DNA of 64,000 nucleotides from assembly GCF_002250835.2 (NCBI RefSeq), contig NZ_NOJY02000001.1:160264-224263 (forward strand). The letters are read 5' to 3'. The notes beneath the pieces are model-generated. The model was given only the letters and a program-made list of their open reading frames with translations, did no database searches and was not told the DNA's origin. The position numbers were made by a program, and so were the translations under genes. The first letter of the stretch is position 1. The number at the start of each line of letters is the position of its first letter. Source of the stretch: Romboutsia weinsteinii. GTDB taxonomy: Bacteria; Bacillota; Clostridia; Peptostreptococcales; Peptostreptococcaceae. Positions 1-8,840 of the stretch are shown in pieces.

Positions 1-180
1 AATACATTTGTAAGCATAGAGAATTATTTATCGATAATAGTATACGATACAGTTTTAATAAAAATTAAGACTAAAATTAGAACGGTTAAAATAACTGGGG
101 ATAAGCTATCACTAAAATATATTACTGATGGAGAAATAGGCATAAAAGGTATTATATATAGTGTGGAATATATAGATTAG
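1..180 (+). CDS. yqfC: Sporulation protein YqfC, C-terminal end (partial)
   Basis: An open frame enters from the window edge and ends at a TAG just before yqfD. The last 59 residues (ending IIYSVEYID) are beta-rich and contain the repeated I-K-I / V-K-I-T-G-D pattern of the small YqfC family. YqfC sits directly upstream of yqfD in spore formers and is made in the mother cell. The assignment rests on position plus the weak sequence pattern; the start lies outside the window. Confidence 0.7.
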   Translation, partial: NTFVSIENYLSIIVYDTVLIKIKTKIRTVKITGDKLSLKYITDGEIGIKGIIYSVEYID

Positions 181-193
181 GGGGAGATACAAG

Positions 194-1477
194 TTGATAA
201 GTTATATTAGGGGATACTATGTGATAACTGTAGAAGGAATAGGGACTGAACAATTTTTAAATCATCTTATTAGAAATAAGGTAAATGTATATAATGTGAA
301 TAGAACAAGTAATACTAAAATTGAGTTTTGTGTTGAACGAGAAGACATGAAGCGATTTAAACAAGTTTATAGGGGTAGTAAATATGAAATAAAGGTAAAG
401 CAAAAGACAGGAATTCCATTTGTACTAAAGAGAATATATAAGCATAAGGGGATGTGGATTTTTGCATTGGTATCCTTAGTTTTATTAATGCTAACATCTC
501 AATTTGTAACAGATATATATATCCAGTCTCCAGAGGGTATTAAGCAGGAAGAATTAAGAAAAGAGCTTTACAATGCGGGATTAAAACCTGGAATGTATAA
601 AAAAAGTATAGATAGAAAAGAGATTAGGGATTACCTGATGTCTAAATTTGATGATATAGCCTATGTTTCGCTTAACGTAAAGGGAACAAATATATTTGTT
701 ACAGTAACAAAAAAAGCAGAGACCTTAAAATCTAATGAAGACTCTAATTATTGTAATATAATTGCAGAGAAAAATGGTATAATAGAAAAAGTAATACCAA
801 GAAGTGGTAACCAAGTAGTAAACCCTGGAGATATTGTACAAAAGGGTGATGTTTTATTAAATGGAGCTGATACGAAATCTATACCTGAAGTATGGGCTAA
901 TACATTTTATGAGGTCAAAAAAAGTGCAAGCTATATAGAGAATGAAAAAGAAAAGACAGGCAATAGCAAAAAAGTATTCACATTTAAGTTTTATGATAAT
1001 AAATACATGCTTAGGAGAAAAATAAATTATAGTGACTATACTGTAGAAAATAAAGAGTACAAATTAACGTTAGGTAATTATACATTTCCTTTATCAATAA
1101 ACGTAAGTACTTTTCATGAAACTAAAAAAGTCGAAGTGAAAAAAGATAAAGAAGAACTTAAAAAAGAATTATCTAAACAAGCATTAAAAGAATTAGAATA
1201 TATACTACCTGTTTCAGCTAAAATAATAGATATAAAACATGGGCACAAAGTTAATAAAAATATGTTAGAATATGTAGTAACAGTAGAAACCAGTGAAAAT
1301 ATAGCAGAAGTTTATAAACTTAGTAAATCAGAGGCAGAACAAATAATTAAAAATCAAAGTAAAGCACAAGATGGTGAAGAAGTTCCTTCTAATCCAGAAA
1401 AAAGACCAATAAATGATATAAGAAATGAATTTGAGGATAATAGTAATAATAATAATGAAAGTAATGAGAGTAATTAA
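194..1477 (+). CDS. yqfD: Sporulation protein YqfD (SpoIV-associated family)
   Basis: 427 aa, close to the usual 400 aa for the YqfD family. The N-terminal soluble part is followed by one clear membrane helix (about residues 88-108, WIFALVSLVLLMLTSQF) and a large extracytoplasmic part with the family's GIIEKVIPRSGNQVV...GDVLLNG stretch. The start is TTG at 194, preceded by GGGGAGA. The C-terminus is a low-complexity Asn/Ser/Glu tail. It is translated just after yqfC (14 bp gap) and before phoH, the conserved spore-former order. YqfD is a sigmaE-type mother-cell gene in Bacillus; its biochemical role is not established. Confidence 0.9.
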   Translation: MISYIRGYYVITVEGIGTEQFLNHLIRNKVNVYNVNRTSNTKIEFCVEREDMKRFKQVYRGSKYEIKVKQKTGIPFVLKRIYKHKGMWIFALVSLVLLMLTSQFVTDIYIQSPEGIKQEELRKELYNAGLKPGMYKKSIDRKEIRDYLMSKFDDIAYVSLNVKGTNIFVTVTKKAETLKSNEDSNYCNIIAEKNGIIEKVIPRSGNQVVNPGDIVQKGDVLLNGADTKSIPEVWANTFYEVKKSASYIENEKEKTGNSKKVFTFKFYDNKYMLRRKINYSDYTVENKEYKLTLGNYTFPLSINVSTFHETKKVEVKKDKEELKKELSKQALKELEYILPVSAKIIDIKHGHKVNKNMLEYVVTVETSENIAEVYKLSKSEAEQIIKNQSKAQDGEEVPSNPEKRPINDIRNEFEDNSNNNNESNESN

Positions 1478-1514
1478 TATTAATACATAATAAGTTTAGA
1501 GGAGGCAAATTCAA

Positions 1515-2510
1515 TTGATAGTACAAAAGAAATTTATAGTGTCTGAGAAAACTTTTGAAAGAGAATTGTTTGGTAATATTGATGAAAATATAAAACTTAT
1601 AGAATCAACTTTGAAGATAGATGTTATTTTAAGGGAAGGTAATATAGTTTTAATGGGAGAGGAAAAGAATGTTGACTCGGCATTAAAACTTATGAATGAA
1701 TTACATAATACAGTGTCTAATGGGAAAAAATTAGACAAACAGAGTATATCTTACTCTTTATCTTTGCTATTTGAAGGAAATGAAGATAAAATCAAAGAAC
1801 TAGAAGATACTATTCTTGTTAATCAAAAAGGTAAATCTATTCAGCCTAAAACACTTGGGCAAAAAAAATACATAGAGTTAATAAATAGAAATGAAATTAC
1901 ATTTGGCATAGGTCCGGCGGGTACAGGTAAGACATATCTTGCAGTTGCCATGGCAGTAAAAGCATTGAAAAGAGATGAAGTTAGCAAGATTATTCTTACA
2001 AGACCTGCTGTAGAGGCAGGTGAAAATTTAGGATTTCTACCTGGGGATATGAAGGATAAGGTAGACCCATATCTAATACCTTTATACGATGCATTGTTTG
2101 AGATGCTAGGAGCAGATAGATTTAATAAATATTTAGAAAGAGGAACAATAGAAGTTGCTCCGCTAGCTTTTATGAGGGGGAGAACACTTAGTAATGCTTT
2201 TATAATACTGGATGAGGCTCAAAATACGACACCTCAACAGATGAAGATGTTTTTAACTAGATTAGGATTTGGTTCTAAAGCTATAGTAACAGGAGATTTA
2301 ACTCAAACTGATTTGCCAGAAAAGAAAAAAAGTGGTCTTATTCATGCTACAGATGTACTACAAGATGTTGAAGGTATAGGTATAATTACCTTAACTCAAA
2401 GGGACGTTGTAAGACATGAGTTAGTGCAAAGAATTATCAGAGCTTATGAGAATTATGATGAAATAGCGGAGAATAATAAAATAAGGAACTTTGAAAAAAT
2501 AAAAAAGTAA
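1515..2510 (+). CDS. phoH: PhoH family ATPase / RNA-binding protein
   Basis: 331 aa. The P-loop GPAGTGKT and the Walker B DEAQN are intact, followed by the conserved TGDLTQ and the RDVVRHELVQRI finger of the PhoH family. An N-terminal KH-like region (about 1-100) precedes the ATPase, as in the long PhoH type. The start is TTG at 1515 with GAGGAGGC eight bases upstream. PhoH ATPases act with YbeY, encoded next, in RNA handling; the exact substrate in spore formers is not settled. Confidence 0.95.
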   Translation: MIVQKKFIVSEKTFERELFGNIDENIKLIESTLKIDVILREGNIVLMGEEKNVDSALKLMNELHNTVSNGKKLDKQSISYSLSLLFEGNEDKIKELEDTILVNQKGKSIQPKTLGQKKYIELINRNEITFGIGPAGTGKTYLAVAMAVKALKRDEVSKIILTRPAVEAGENLGFLPGDMKDKVDPYLIPLYDALFEMLGADRFNKYLERGTIEVAPLAFMRGRTLSNAFIILDEAQNTTPQQMKMFLTRLGFGSKAIVTGDLTQTDLPEKKKSGLIHATDVLQDVEGIGIITLTQRDVVRHELVQRIIRAYENYDEIAENNKIRNFEKIKK

Positions 2511-2548
2511 CACAAGATAAATATAACTAATGAAAAGTAGGTGCAACA

Positions 2549-3007
2549 ATGGAATTAATATTTGATGACAGACAGAATAAAATAGAAACTAGCGATGCCT
2601 TAATAGAGAAAATAAAGGATATAATACTAGAGTGTTTAGACTATGAAGGATATGATGATGATTATGAAATAAGTTTATCTTTTGTAGATAATAAAGAAAT
2701 ACATGAACTTAATAGAGATTATAGAGGTGTAGACAGAGCCACAGATGTTTTATCTTTTCCACTTTTAAGTGATGAATTTGATATAGAACTGGAAGAGGAG
2801 TCTTTAGGGGATATAGTTATATCTCTTGAAAGAGCTTTAGAACAAAGTATTGAGTATAATCATAGTTTTGAGAGAGAAGTATGTTTCTTAGTATGTCATA
2901 GTATGTTCCATCTTTTAGGATATGACCATGATACTGATGAGAATACAAAAGAAATGAGAGAAAAAGAAGAGTATATACTTAATAAGCTAAACATAACAAG
3001 GGAGTAA
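2549..3007 (+). CDS. ybeY: Endoribonuclease YbeY (16S rRNA 3' maturation)
   Basis: 152 aa. The metal site H-x3-H-x5-H is visible as HSMFHLLGYDH near the C-terminus, and the family's RATDVLSFP motif is present. YbeY is a zinc-dependent RNase involved in 16S rRNA 3' end processing and ribosome quality control. GTAGGTG precedes the ATG. It follows phoH by 38 bp and the dgkA fusion by 5 bp, so the three are probably cotranscribed. Confidence 0.95.
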   Translation: MELIFDDRQNKIETSDALIEKIKDIILECLDYEGYDDDYEISLSFVDNKEIHELNRDYRGVDRATDVLSFPLLSDEFDIELEEESLGDIVISLERALEQSIEYNHSFEREVCFLVCHSMFHLLGYDHDTDENTKEMREKEEYILNKLNITRE

Positions 3008-3012
3008 GTTTT

Positions 3013-3744
3013 ATGAAACCAGGAAAAACTCGCCAAGGAATAACTAAAGCGTTTAATGCAGCAATAGAGGGGATATTATATACATTTAAATTTGAAAGAA
3101 ATATGAAGATACACTATGTAATGGCAGCAGTGATACTAATAGCAAGCCTGTTTTCTGGTTTTGACAAAATAGAAATGCTGTTATTGATATTTTCTATAAG
3201 TTTAGTGATCATATCTGAGATGTTTAATACTGCTATAGAAAAAACAATAGATATGATTACGGATGAGTATCATGTCTTAGCCAAAATAGCAAAAGATGTA
3301 GCTGCTGGTGGAGTTTTGATAGCTGCACTAAATGCTGTAGTAGTAGGTTATATTTTATTTTATGATAAATTAACGAATGTATCAAACTCGCTATTTAACA
3401 TGATAAGAAGTTCACAGTTACATGTTACATTAATTTGTATAGCTTTAGTTTTGATTGCTGTAGTTGTTGTAAAAGCATTAACATCAACTGGAACACCACT
3501 TAAAGGCGGAATGCCAAGTGGTCATGCAGCTTTAGCATTTGCATTTGCAACAATAATAACATTTCTTATTAATAACACAGTCGTATCAACACTTGCTTAT
3601 CTTATGGCATTGTTAGTAGCGCAAAGTAGAATAGAAGGAAAAATACATACTTTTTGGGAAACTGTAGCTGGCGCTTTATTAGGAGTATTGGTTGCAATAT
3701 CAGTACTACAAATTGGCCAATTCTTCCCAATGAGGATACATTAA
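3013..3744 (+). CDS. dgkA: Diacylglycerol/undecaprenol kinase fused to PAP2 phosphatase domain
   Basis: 243 aa in two parts. Residues 1-120 are a DgkA-type integral membrane kinase: N-terminal FKFERNMKIHY and the catalytic EMFNTAIEKTID. Residues about 125-243 are a PAP2-type phosphatase with PSGHAALAF and SRIEGKIHTFWE; the last acidic position is Glu rather than the common Asp, and the usual K-x6-RP motif is not obvious. This kinase-phosphatase fusion is typical of clostridia and probably recycles undecaprenyl or diacylglycerol lipids. It starts 5 bp after ybeY. Confidence 0.85.
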   Translation: MKPGKTRQGITKAFNAAIEGILYTFKFERNMKIHYVMAAVILIASLFSGFDKIEMLLLIFSISLVIISEMFNTAIEKTIDMITDEYHVLAKIAKDVAAGGVLIAALNAVVVGYILFYDKLTNVSNSLFNMIRSSQLHVTLICIALVLIAVVVVKALTSTGTPLKGGMPSGHAALAFAFATIITFLINNTVVSTLAYLMALLVAQSRIEGKIHTFWETVAGALLGVLVAISVLQIGQFFPMRIH

Positions 3745-3836
3745 AGTGGCGGTCTCTAAATAAATATTTTATAAGAAATAAGCGATTAGTGAAATTTCAA
3801 TATAAAACATTTATATTTTGAGACGGTCACTTTTGT
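3744..3836 (+). terminator. Probable terminator after the dgkA fusion
   Basis: The stop codon is followed by AAAGTGGCGGTCTC and, 60 bases on, GAGACGGTCACTTTTGTG, which pair into a long imperfect stem ending in T residues. The remaining 150 bp before era are AT-rich and show no ORF; they probably hold the era promoter. Confidence 0.5.
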
Positions 3837-3989
3837 GTTATAATGAAAGATACTTAATTAAAATGCTGTTAAAAATCATTAAATTGTGATAAAATAAGAA
3901 TATTTATTATGTATTTACTATAATATAATTTAAAACGATCAAAATTAAGATAAATTAAATAATCAACTAGAGACGTTAGGAGAAACAAT

Positions 3990-4880
3990 ATGTTTAAATC
4001 AGGATTTGTCAGTATAGTAGGAAGACCAAATGTAGGTAAATCTACTCTTATGAACAATGTTGTAGGAGAAAAAATTGCAATAATGAGTGATAAACCTCAA
4101 ACAACAAGAAATACAATACAAGCAGTATATACGGATGAAGGGTGCCAAGTAGTATTCTTAGATACGCCGGGTATACACAAACCGAAAAATAAGTTAGGTG
4201 AATTCATGGTTAAATCAGCTACAGATGCATTTAGAAATGTAGATGTAGTACTATTTGTAGTAGATGATTCTAAAACTATAGGGCCTGGAGATAGAAAAAT
4301 TATAGAAGATTTAAGAGGAGTTAAAGCACCTATAATTTTAGTGTTAAATAAGATGGATCAAATAGAAGAATCAGATTTATTTGATATGATGAAGATGTAT
4401 CATGCAGAAGGAGTATTTAAGGAAATAGTTCCTATATCAGCTCTTAAAGGTAGAAATACGAAGGAATTATTAAAGGTAGTACAAAAATATCTAGAAGAAG
4501 GTCCAAAGTACTTCCCAGATTATATGATAACAGATCAACCAGAGAGAGTATTAGTATCAGAGCTTATAAGAGAAAAAGTTCTTCACTATGTTCACGATGA
4601 AATACCTCATGGAGTTGCAGTAGAAATAGAAAAAATGAAATCAAGAAAAGATAAAGAAATAGTTGATGTATCAGCTGTAATATACTGTGAAAGAGACTCT
4701 CACAAAGGTATCATTATTGGAAAGAACGGAAGAAAACTTAAAGGAATAGGAAAATCTGCAAGGGAAGATATGGAATTACTTTTAGGATCACAAATAAATC
4801 TTCAATTATGGGTTAAAGTAAAGGAAAATTGGAGAAATTTACAAAATTACGTAAGTAATTTTGGTTATACTGATAAATAA
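3990..4880 (+). CDS. era: GTPase Era, 16S rRNA binding
   Basis: 296 aa, normal length. G1 GRPNVGKS, G2 region TTRNTI, G3 DTPG and G4 NKMD are all intact. The C-terminal KH domain is recognisable from the GKNGRKLKGIGKSAREDME stretch. Era is an essential GTPase that binds the 3' end of 16S rRNA during 30S assembly. The ATG at 3990 has TTAGGAGA upstream. Neighbours ybeY and recO fit the classic Firmicute cluster. Confidence 0.98.
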   Translation: MFKSGFVSIVGRPNVGKSTLMNNVVGEKIAIMSDKPQTTRNTIQAVYTDEGCQVVFLDTPGIHKPKNKLGEFMVKSATDAFRNVDVVLFVVDDSKTIGPGDRKIIEDLRGVKAPIILVLNKMDQIEESDLFDMMKMYHAEGVFKEIVPISALKGRNTKELLKVVQKYLEEGPKYFPDYMITDQPERVLVSELIREKVLHYVHDEIPHGVAVEIEKMKSRKDKEIVDVSAVIYCERDSHKGIIIGKNGRKLKGIGKSAREDMELLLGSQINLQLWVKVKENWRNLQNYVSNFGYTDK

Positions 4881-4891
4881 AGGTGGGTAAT

Positions 4892-6271
4892 ATGGATAGG
4901 AAAGATGAAGCTTCCAAGGATTTGTTAAGTGAAGTAAAAGTATTAATTGATAGTAATAAAATATTAGAACTGAGAGAATTATTAGAAGAGTATCATATAA
5001 TAGATATATTCGATATAATGGAGTATCTTGATGAAAGTATGAAAATAAAACTATTTGAAATACTTCCAATAGATATGGCAGCATCTATATTAGAAGAAAG
5101 TGATGCTGAATTTTTTAGCACTATATTATCTAAAATAGATATTGACCACAGAAAAAATATTTTAGAGCTAATGTCTCTAGATGATATGGCTGATATTTTA
5201 AGTCAACTACAAGAAAAAGAAAGAGAAGAAATAATGGAACTATTAAGTCAGGAAGATGCAGATGACGTAAAAGAACTATTATTTTATGAAGAAGAATCTA
5301 CTGGTGGTATAATGACTACAGGGTATATAGAGATAAATAAGCATATGACAGCTAGAGAAGCAATAGAGCATATGAGAGCCAATGCAGAAGAAGCTGAGAC
5401 TATTTACTATATATATGTAGTTGATAATGAAGAAAGATTAGTAGGTGTATTATCTTTAAGAGAACTTATAACATCAAGAGATGCTAGTATTGTAGAAGAC
5501 TTAATGAGTGAAAATATAATTTCAGTTTATGTAGATGAAGATAGAGAGGAAGCTGTTAGATTAGTATCGAAATATAATCTTATAGCAATCCCTGTTATAG
5601 ATAGAGATGAAAAGCTAAAAGGTATAATTACTGTAGATGACATAATAGATATAATGGAAGAAGAAGCTACGGAAGATATGTATAAGTTTGCAGGAACTTC
5701 AGAACATGAAAGAGAAGTCGTAGAAAAAGTAAATCCAACACCTAAGGAACAGATTTTCTCATCAGTAAGAGCAAGAATTCCTTGGCTTATTATGACTCTA
5801 ATAGGTGGGCTTATATCAACATCAATACTTTCTAACTTAGATTTTATAATGAATCCAACTTATGCATCATTAGTATTTTTTATACCAGTAGTGATAGGCA
5901 TGGGAGGCAATATTGGAACACAATCGTCAGCTTTAACTGTGATGGCTTTGTCCAATAAAAATTTAGATTTTGATAATGTGATAAGAGAGGGTATAGTAGG
6001 ACTTATTACTGGAATTTTATGCAGTATAGTAATAGGTTTAGTGACATCTATATTCATAAAAGATATAAGTATTGTTTTAGTTGTATCTATATCATTATTT
6101 ATAAATATGATAGTTGGGGCTATGATAGGTGCATTTATGCCTGTTTTATTAAAAAAGTTGGACTTAGATCCATCTATTGTTTCAGCTCCATTAATATCTA
6201 CAGCACTTGATATGACTGGGATAACTATATATTTTATAATAACAACCATATTATTGACAAAAATTGCTTAA
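4892..6271 (+). CDS. mgtE: Magnesium transporter MgtE
   Basis: About 459 aa. The order is the MgtE N-terminal helical domain (to about 130), two CBS domains (about 135-255), and five membrane helices from about residue 285 (WLIMTLIGGLIST to the end), including the pore signature GMGGNIGTQSSALTV. It is a Mg2+ channel gated by cytosolic Mg2+ through the CBS dimer. A GTG at 4883 is in frame, but AAAGGTGG lies just before ATG 4892, so the later start is chosen. It is 11 bp downstream of era. Confidence 0.93.
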   Translation: MDRKDEASKDLLSEVKVLIDSNKILELRELLEEYHIIDIFDIMEYLDESMKIKLFEILPIDMAASILEESDAEFFSTILSKIDIDHRKNILELMSLDDMADILSQLQEKEREEIMELLSQEDADDVKELLFYEEESTGGIMTTGYIEINKHMTAREAIEHMRANAEEAETIYYIYVVDNEERLVGVLSLRELITSRDASIVEDLMSENIISVYVDEDREEAVRLVSKYNLIAIPVIDRDEKLKGIITVDDIIDIMEEEATEDMYKFAGTSEHEREVVEKVNPTPKEQIFSSVRARIPWLIMTLIGGLISTSILSNLDFIMNPTYASLVFFIPVVIGMGGNIGTQSSALTVMALSNKNLDFDNVIREGIVGLITGILCSIVIGLVTSIFIKDISIVLVVSISLFINMIVGAMIGAFMPVLLKKLDLDPSIVSAPLISTALDMTGITIYFIITTILLTKIA

Positions 6272-6289
6272 TAACTTAATGTATTATTT

Positions 6290-6337
6290 ACCCTCTTCTT
6301 ACTAAAAATATAATATAAGCGTAAGAAGGGGGTTTTT
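6290..6337 (+). terminator. Rho-independent terminator after mgtE
   Basis: CCCTCTTCTTAC pairs with GTAAGAAGGGGG across an 18-base AT-rich loop, followed by TTTTTA. The stem ends just before the yqzL start, so its 3' side also carries the yqzL ribosome binding site (AAGGGGG), which may couple termination and yqzL translation. Confidence 0.75.
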
Positions 6338-6341
6338 AAAA

Positions 6342-6497
6342 ATGAACAATTTATGTTGGGAAGTTTTTAAAAAGACGGGTAGTATAGAAGCCTATCTATA
6401 TTTACGCGACTGTAAAAACTTAGATACTGAAATAGAAGATATAAGGGAGATCGATAACGACCATGATAATGCTGAATACCCAGGGGATAGTACTTAG
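6342..6497 (+). CDS. yqzL: YqzL family small protein
   Basis: 51 aa. It begins [19 protein letters not shown], the hallmark of the short YqzL family (W-x-x-F-x-x-T-G-x-x-x-A-Y-L) encoded directly before recO in Firmicutes. A strong AGAAGGGGG lies upstream of the ATG. Its 3' end overlaps the recO start by 35 bp. The function of YqzL is unknown. Confidence 0.8.
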   Translation: MNNLCWEVFKKTGSIEAYLYLRDCKNLDTEIEDIREIDNDHDNAEYPGDST

Positions 6498-7236
6498 AGC
6501 TGTAAGGTATGAGGAAAATGACGTAATATTAACTCTGTTTACAAGGAAACTAGGAAAAGTAGCTGCGTTGGCAAAAGGAGCTAAAAAAAATAAAAGTCCT
6601 TTGTTACCTTCATCGCAGCTATTTTCTTATTGTAACTACACACTTAAAAAACAGGGTACTATGTACCGAGTAAATCAAGGAGATATAATAAAAAGTTTTT
6701 ATGATATATCTTATGATTTAGATGCATTTTCATACGCTACATACATTACAAAACTAGTAGAGAACTCTACGGTGGAAAATCAAACTAACAACAGGTTATT
6801 TATTCTCCTTGCTCAAACGCTACATCTATATACTCAAAATGATGTTGACAAAAAATATATAACTCATGCTTTTGAATTGAAGTTTTTAGATTATATAGGA
6901 TTTAAACCTGTAGTAGATAGATGTGCTAATTGTCAAAGTAAAAGTTTGGAAAAATATGTATTTAATATATATGAAGGTGGTATAATATGTAATAAGTGCA
7001 GTGATATGTTTGAAAATAATCTTAAGATTGATTTAACAACTGTAAAGCTTATGGAATATATATTAAGTAATGACATAATAAAGTGCAGTAAAGCTAAAGT
7101 ATCTAAGTATATAGTTTATGAGCTACAAAACATACTTAGAGGTTATTTACAGGTCTACATTGAAAATGTAAATCTAAAATCATTACACTTTTTACAAAGT
7201 ATCCAAAATGATAAGGGAGTTGATAAGGGTGAGTAA
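6463..7236 (+). CDS. recO: DNA repair protein RecO
   Basis: 257 aa. An N-terminal OB fold ([35 protein letters not shown]) is followed by the helical domain and an intact zinc finger, CANC (about 163-166) and CNKC (about 185-188). RecO loads RecA on SSB-coated single-stranded DNA together with RecR. It overlaps yqzL at the start and the next gene at the end, so it is part of a tightly coupled unit. Confidence 0.93.
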   Translation: MIMLNTQGIVLRAVRYEENDVILTLFTRKLGKVAALAKGAKKNKSPLLPSSQLFSYCNYTLKKQGTMYRVNQGDIIKSFYDISYDLDAFSYATYITKLVENSTVENQTNNRLFILLAQTLHLYTQNDVDKKYITHAFELKFLDYIGFKPVVDRCANCQSKSLEKYVFNIYEGGIICNKCSDMFENNLKIDLTTVKLMEYILSNDIIKCSKAKVSKYIVYELQNILRGYLQVYIENVNLKSLHFLQSIQNDKGVDKGE

Positions 7237-7831
7237 CAAAGTAACTATAGAAAAGCTAGATGCAATATTAGAAAGAATTCCTAGTGCAACATATGCAGAT
7301 GCAAAGCAAGCTCTTATGGAATGTGATGGGGATGTAGTTGAGGCTATTATTTTAATAGAATCATCTAAAAACTTTAGCAAGACAAGTAAAGCAAAGAAAA
7401 CAATGGAAGAAGTATTTAATAAAGACAGTGAAGATATAAAAGAATTAAAAAATCAGGTTAAAGAGCTTCTTAAAAGGAGTAGTGTAATAAGAGTAATAGT
7501 TGAAAGAAATTCAAAAGTTATTGTTAATATACCTCTTACATTAGGAGTTGTTGGATTAGCTTTAGGACCATTATATACACTTGTAGGTTTATCAGCAGCA
7601 GTAATAGGAAAATGTCGTATCAAAATACAAAATGAAGATGATGGTTCCGTTGTTGACTTAGGTGAATTAAATGAAGAAAAAGTAAATATGTTAAAAAACA
7701 TGTTAACTAATACAGCCAAGGAAGTAAAAGATGTTGTAGTAGATAAGAAAAAAGATGATAAAGATATAACTGATGAATTAATGAAGGAATTCGATAATCA
7801 AGAAAATAAAGATGACAAGGAAGATAAATAG
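7229..7831 (+). CDS. UBA/TS-N and DUF4342 domain protein
   Basis: About 200 aa. Residues 1-45 form a UBA/TS-N-like helical domain ([19 protein letters not shown]...CDGDVVEAI), as in elongation factor Ts. The middle (about 80-150) is a DUF4342 domain with a glycine-rich hydrophobic segment ([19 protein letters not shown]). The tail is very acidic and lysine-rich. An in-frame ATG at 7208 exists, but AGGGAG lies before GTG 7229, which is preferred; the gene overlaps recO's stop. Function unknown. Confidence 0.75.
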   Translation: MSNKVTIEKLDAILERIPSATYADAKQALMECDGDVVEAIILIESSKNFSKTSKAKKTMEEVFNKDSEDIKELKNQVKELLKRSSVIRVIVERNSKVIVNIPLTLGVVGLALGPLYTLVGLSAAVIGKCRIKIQNEDDGSVVDLGELNEEKVNMLKNMLTNTAKEVKDVVVDKKKDDKDITDELMKEFDNQENKDDKEDK

Positions 7832-7847
7832 GGTCAATCCTAGTATA

Positions 7848-7876
7848 TTGACAAAATTTATACTATTTGTTATTCT
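7848..7876 (+). promoter_or_regulatory. SigmaA-type promoter for glyQS
   Basis: TTGACA at 7848-7853 and TATTCT at 7871-7876 are separated by 17 bp. They lie about 85 bp upstream of glyQ. Confidence 0.6.
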
Positions 7877-7901
7877 AAAAGTTATAAAAGAACTATTAAA
7901 C

Positions 7902-7930
7902 GGCCTTTCGTGTAGACGAAAGGCTTTGTT
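7902..7930 (+). terminator. Hairpin in the glyQS leader (attenuator-like)
   Basis: GCCTTTCG (7903-7910) pairs perfectly with CGAAAGGC (7917-7924), then TTTGTTG. It sits between the promoter and glyQ. No T-box consensus or antiterminator was recognised, so it may simply end upstream transcripts. Confidence 0.5.
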
Positions 7931-7961
7931 GCTATAGATTATATATATAGGAGGTATTCTT

Positions 7962-8840
7962 ATGAATTTTCAAAATATGATACTAACTTTGCAAAATTAT
8001 TGGGCAAATCAAGGATGTATCATGATGCAACCTTACGACGTTGAAAAAGGTGCGGGGACTATGAACCCAAATACATTATTAAGATCTTTAGGTCCTGAAC
8101 CGTGGAAGGTTTGCTACGTAGAGCCATCTAGAAGACCGGCAGATGGTAGATATGGAGAAAACCCAAATAGATTATATCAACATCATCAATTCCAGGTAAT
8201 ACTTAAGCCATCTCCAGATAATATTCAGGAATTATATCTAGGAAGTTTAAAGGCAATAGGAATAGATCCAAATGAACATGATATAAGATTTGTTGAAGAT
8301 AACTGGGAATCAACTACTGTTGGTGCTTGGGGACTTGGATGGGAAGTATGGCTAGATGGTATGGAAATTACTCAATTTACATATTTCCAACAAGTTGGTG
8401 GCATAGAGTGCGAACTTGAAACTGGTGAAATTACATATGGATTAGAAAGACTAGCTATGTACATACAAGATGTTGATAGCGTATATGATTTAAAATGGAA
8501 TGATGAAATAACATATGGAGATGTATTCAAAGTAGCTGAATACGAAAATTCTATGTATGCATTTGAAGAATGTGATGCAGAAATGTTATTCAATTTATTT
8601 GATATGTATGAAAAAGAAGCTACAAAGCTTATGGAAAAGGGTCTTGTTATTCCATCTTACGATTATGTATTAAAATGCTCTCATACTTTTAATACACTAG
8701 ATGCTAGAGGAGCTATAGGTGTTAGTCAAAGGGCTTCATTTATAGGAAGAGTAAGAACTATGGCAAGAACTGTTGCAAGTATTTATGTGAAGCAAAGAGA
8801 AGAAATGGGATATCCTCTTATAAAGGATGGTGACAAATAA
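7962..8840 (+). CDS. glyQ: Glycyl-tRNA synthetase alpha subunit
   Basis: 292 aa. The N-terminal [34 protein letters not shown] and the FLxxxGP-type motif LRSLGPEPW, then [18 protein letters not shown], are diagnostic of bacterial GlyQ. With GlyS it forms the alpha2beta2 enzyme that charges tRNA-Gly. TAGGAGG precedes the ATG. The stop overlaps the glyS start (TAATG). Confidence 0.98.
   Translation: MNFQNMILTLQNYWANQGCIMMQPYDVEKGAGTMNPNTLLRSLGPEPWKVCYVEPSRRPADGRYGENPNRLYQHHQFQVILKPSPDNIQELYLGSLKAIGIDPNEHDIRFVEDNWESTTVGAWGLGWEVWLDGMEITQFTYFQQVGGIECELETGEITYGLERLAMYIQDVDSVYDLKWNDEITYGDVFKVAEYENSMYAFEECDAEMLFNLFDMYEKEATKLMEKGLVIPSYDYVLKCSHTFNTLDARGAIGVSQRASFIGRVRTMARTVASIYVKQREEMGYPLIKDGDK

Noticed and set aside
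7848..7930. T-box riboswitch for glyQS
   Set aside because: The leader is only about 85 nt and lacks the T-box sequence and stem I; just a promoter and one hairpin are visible.
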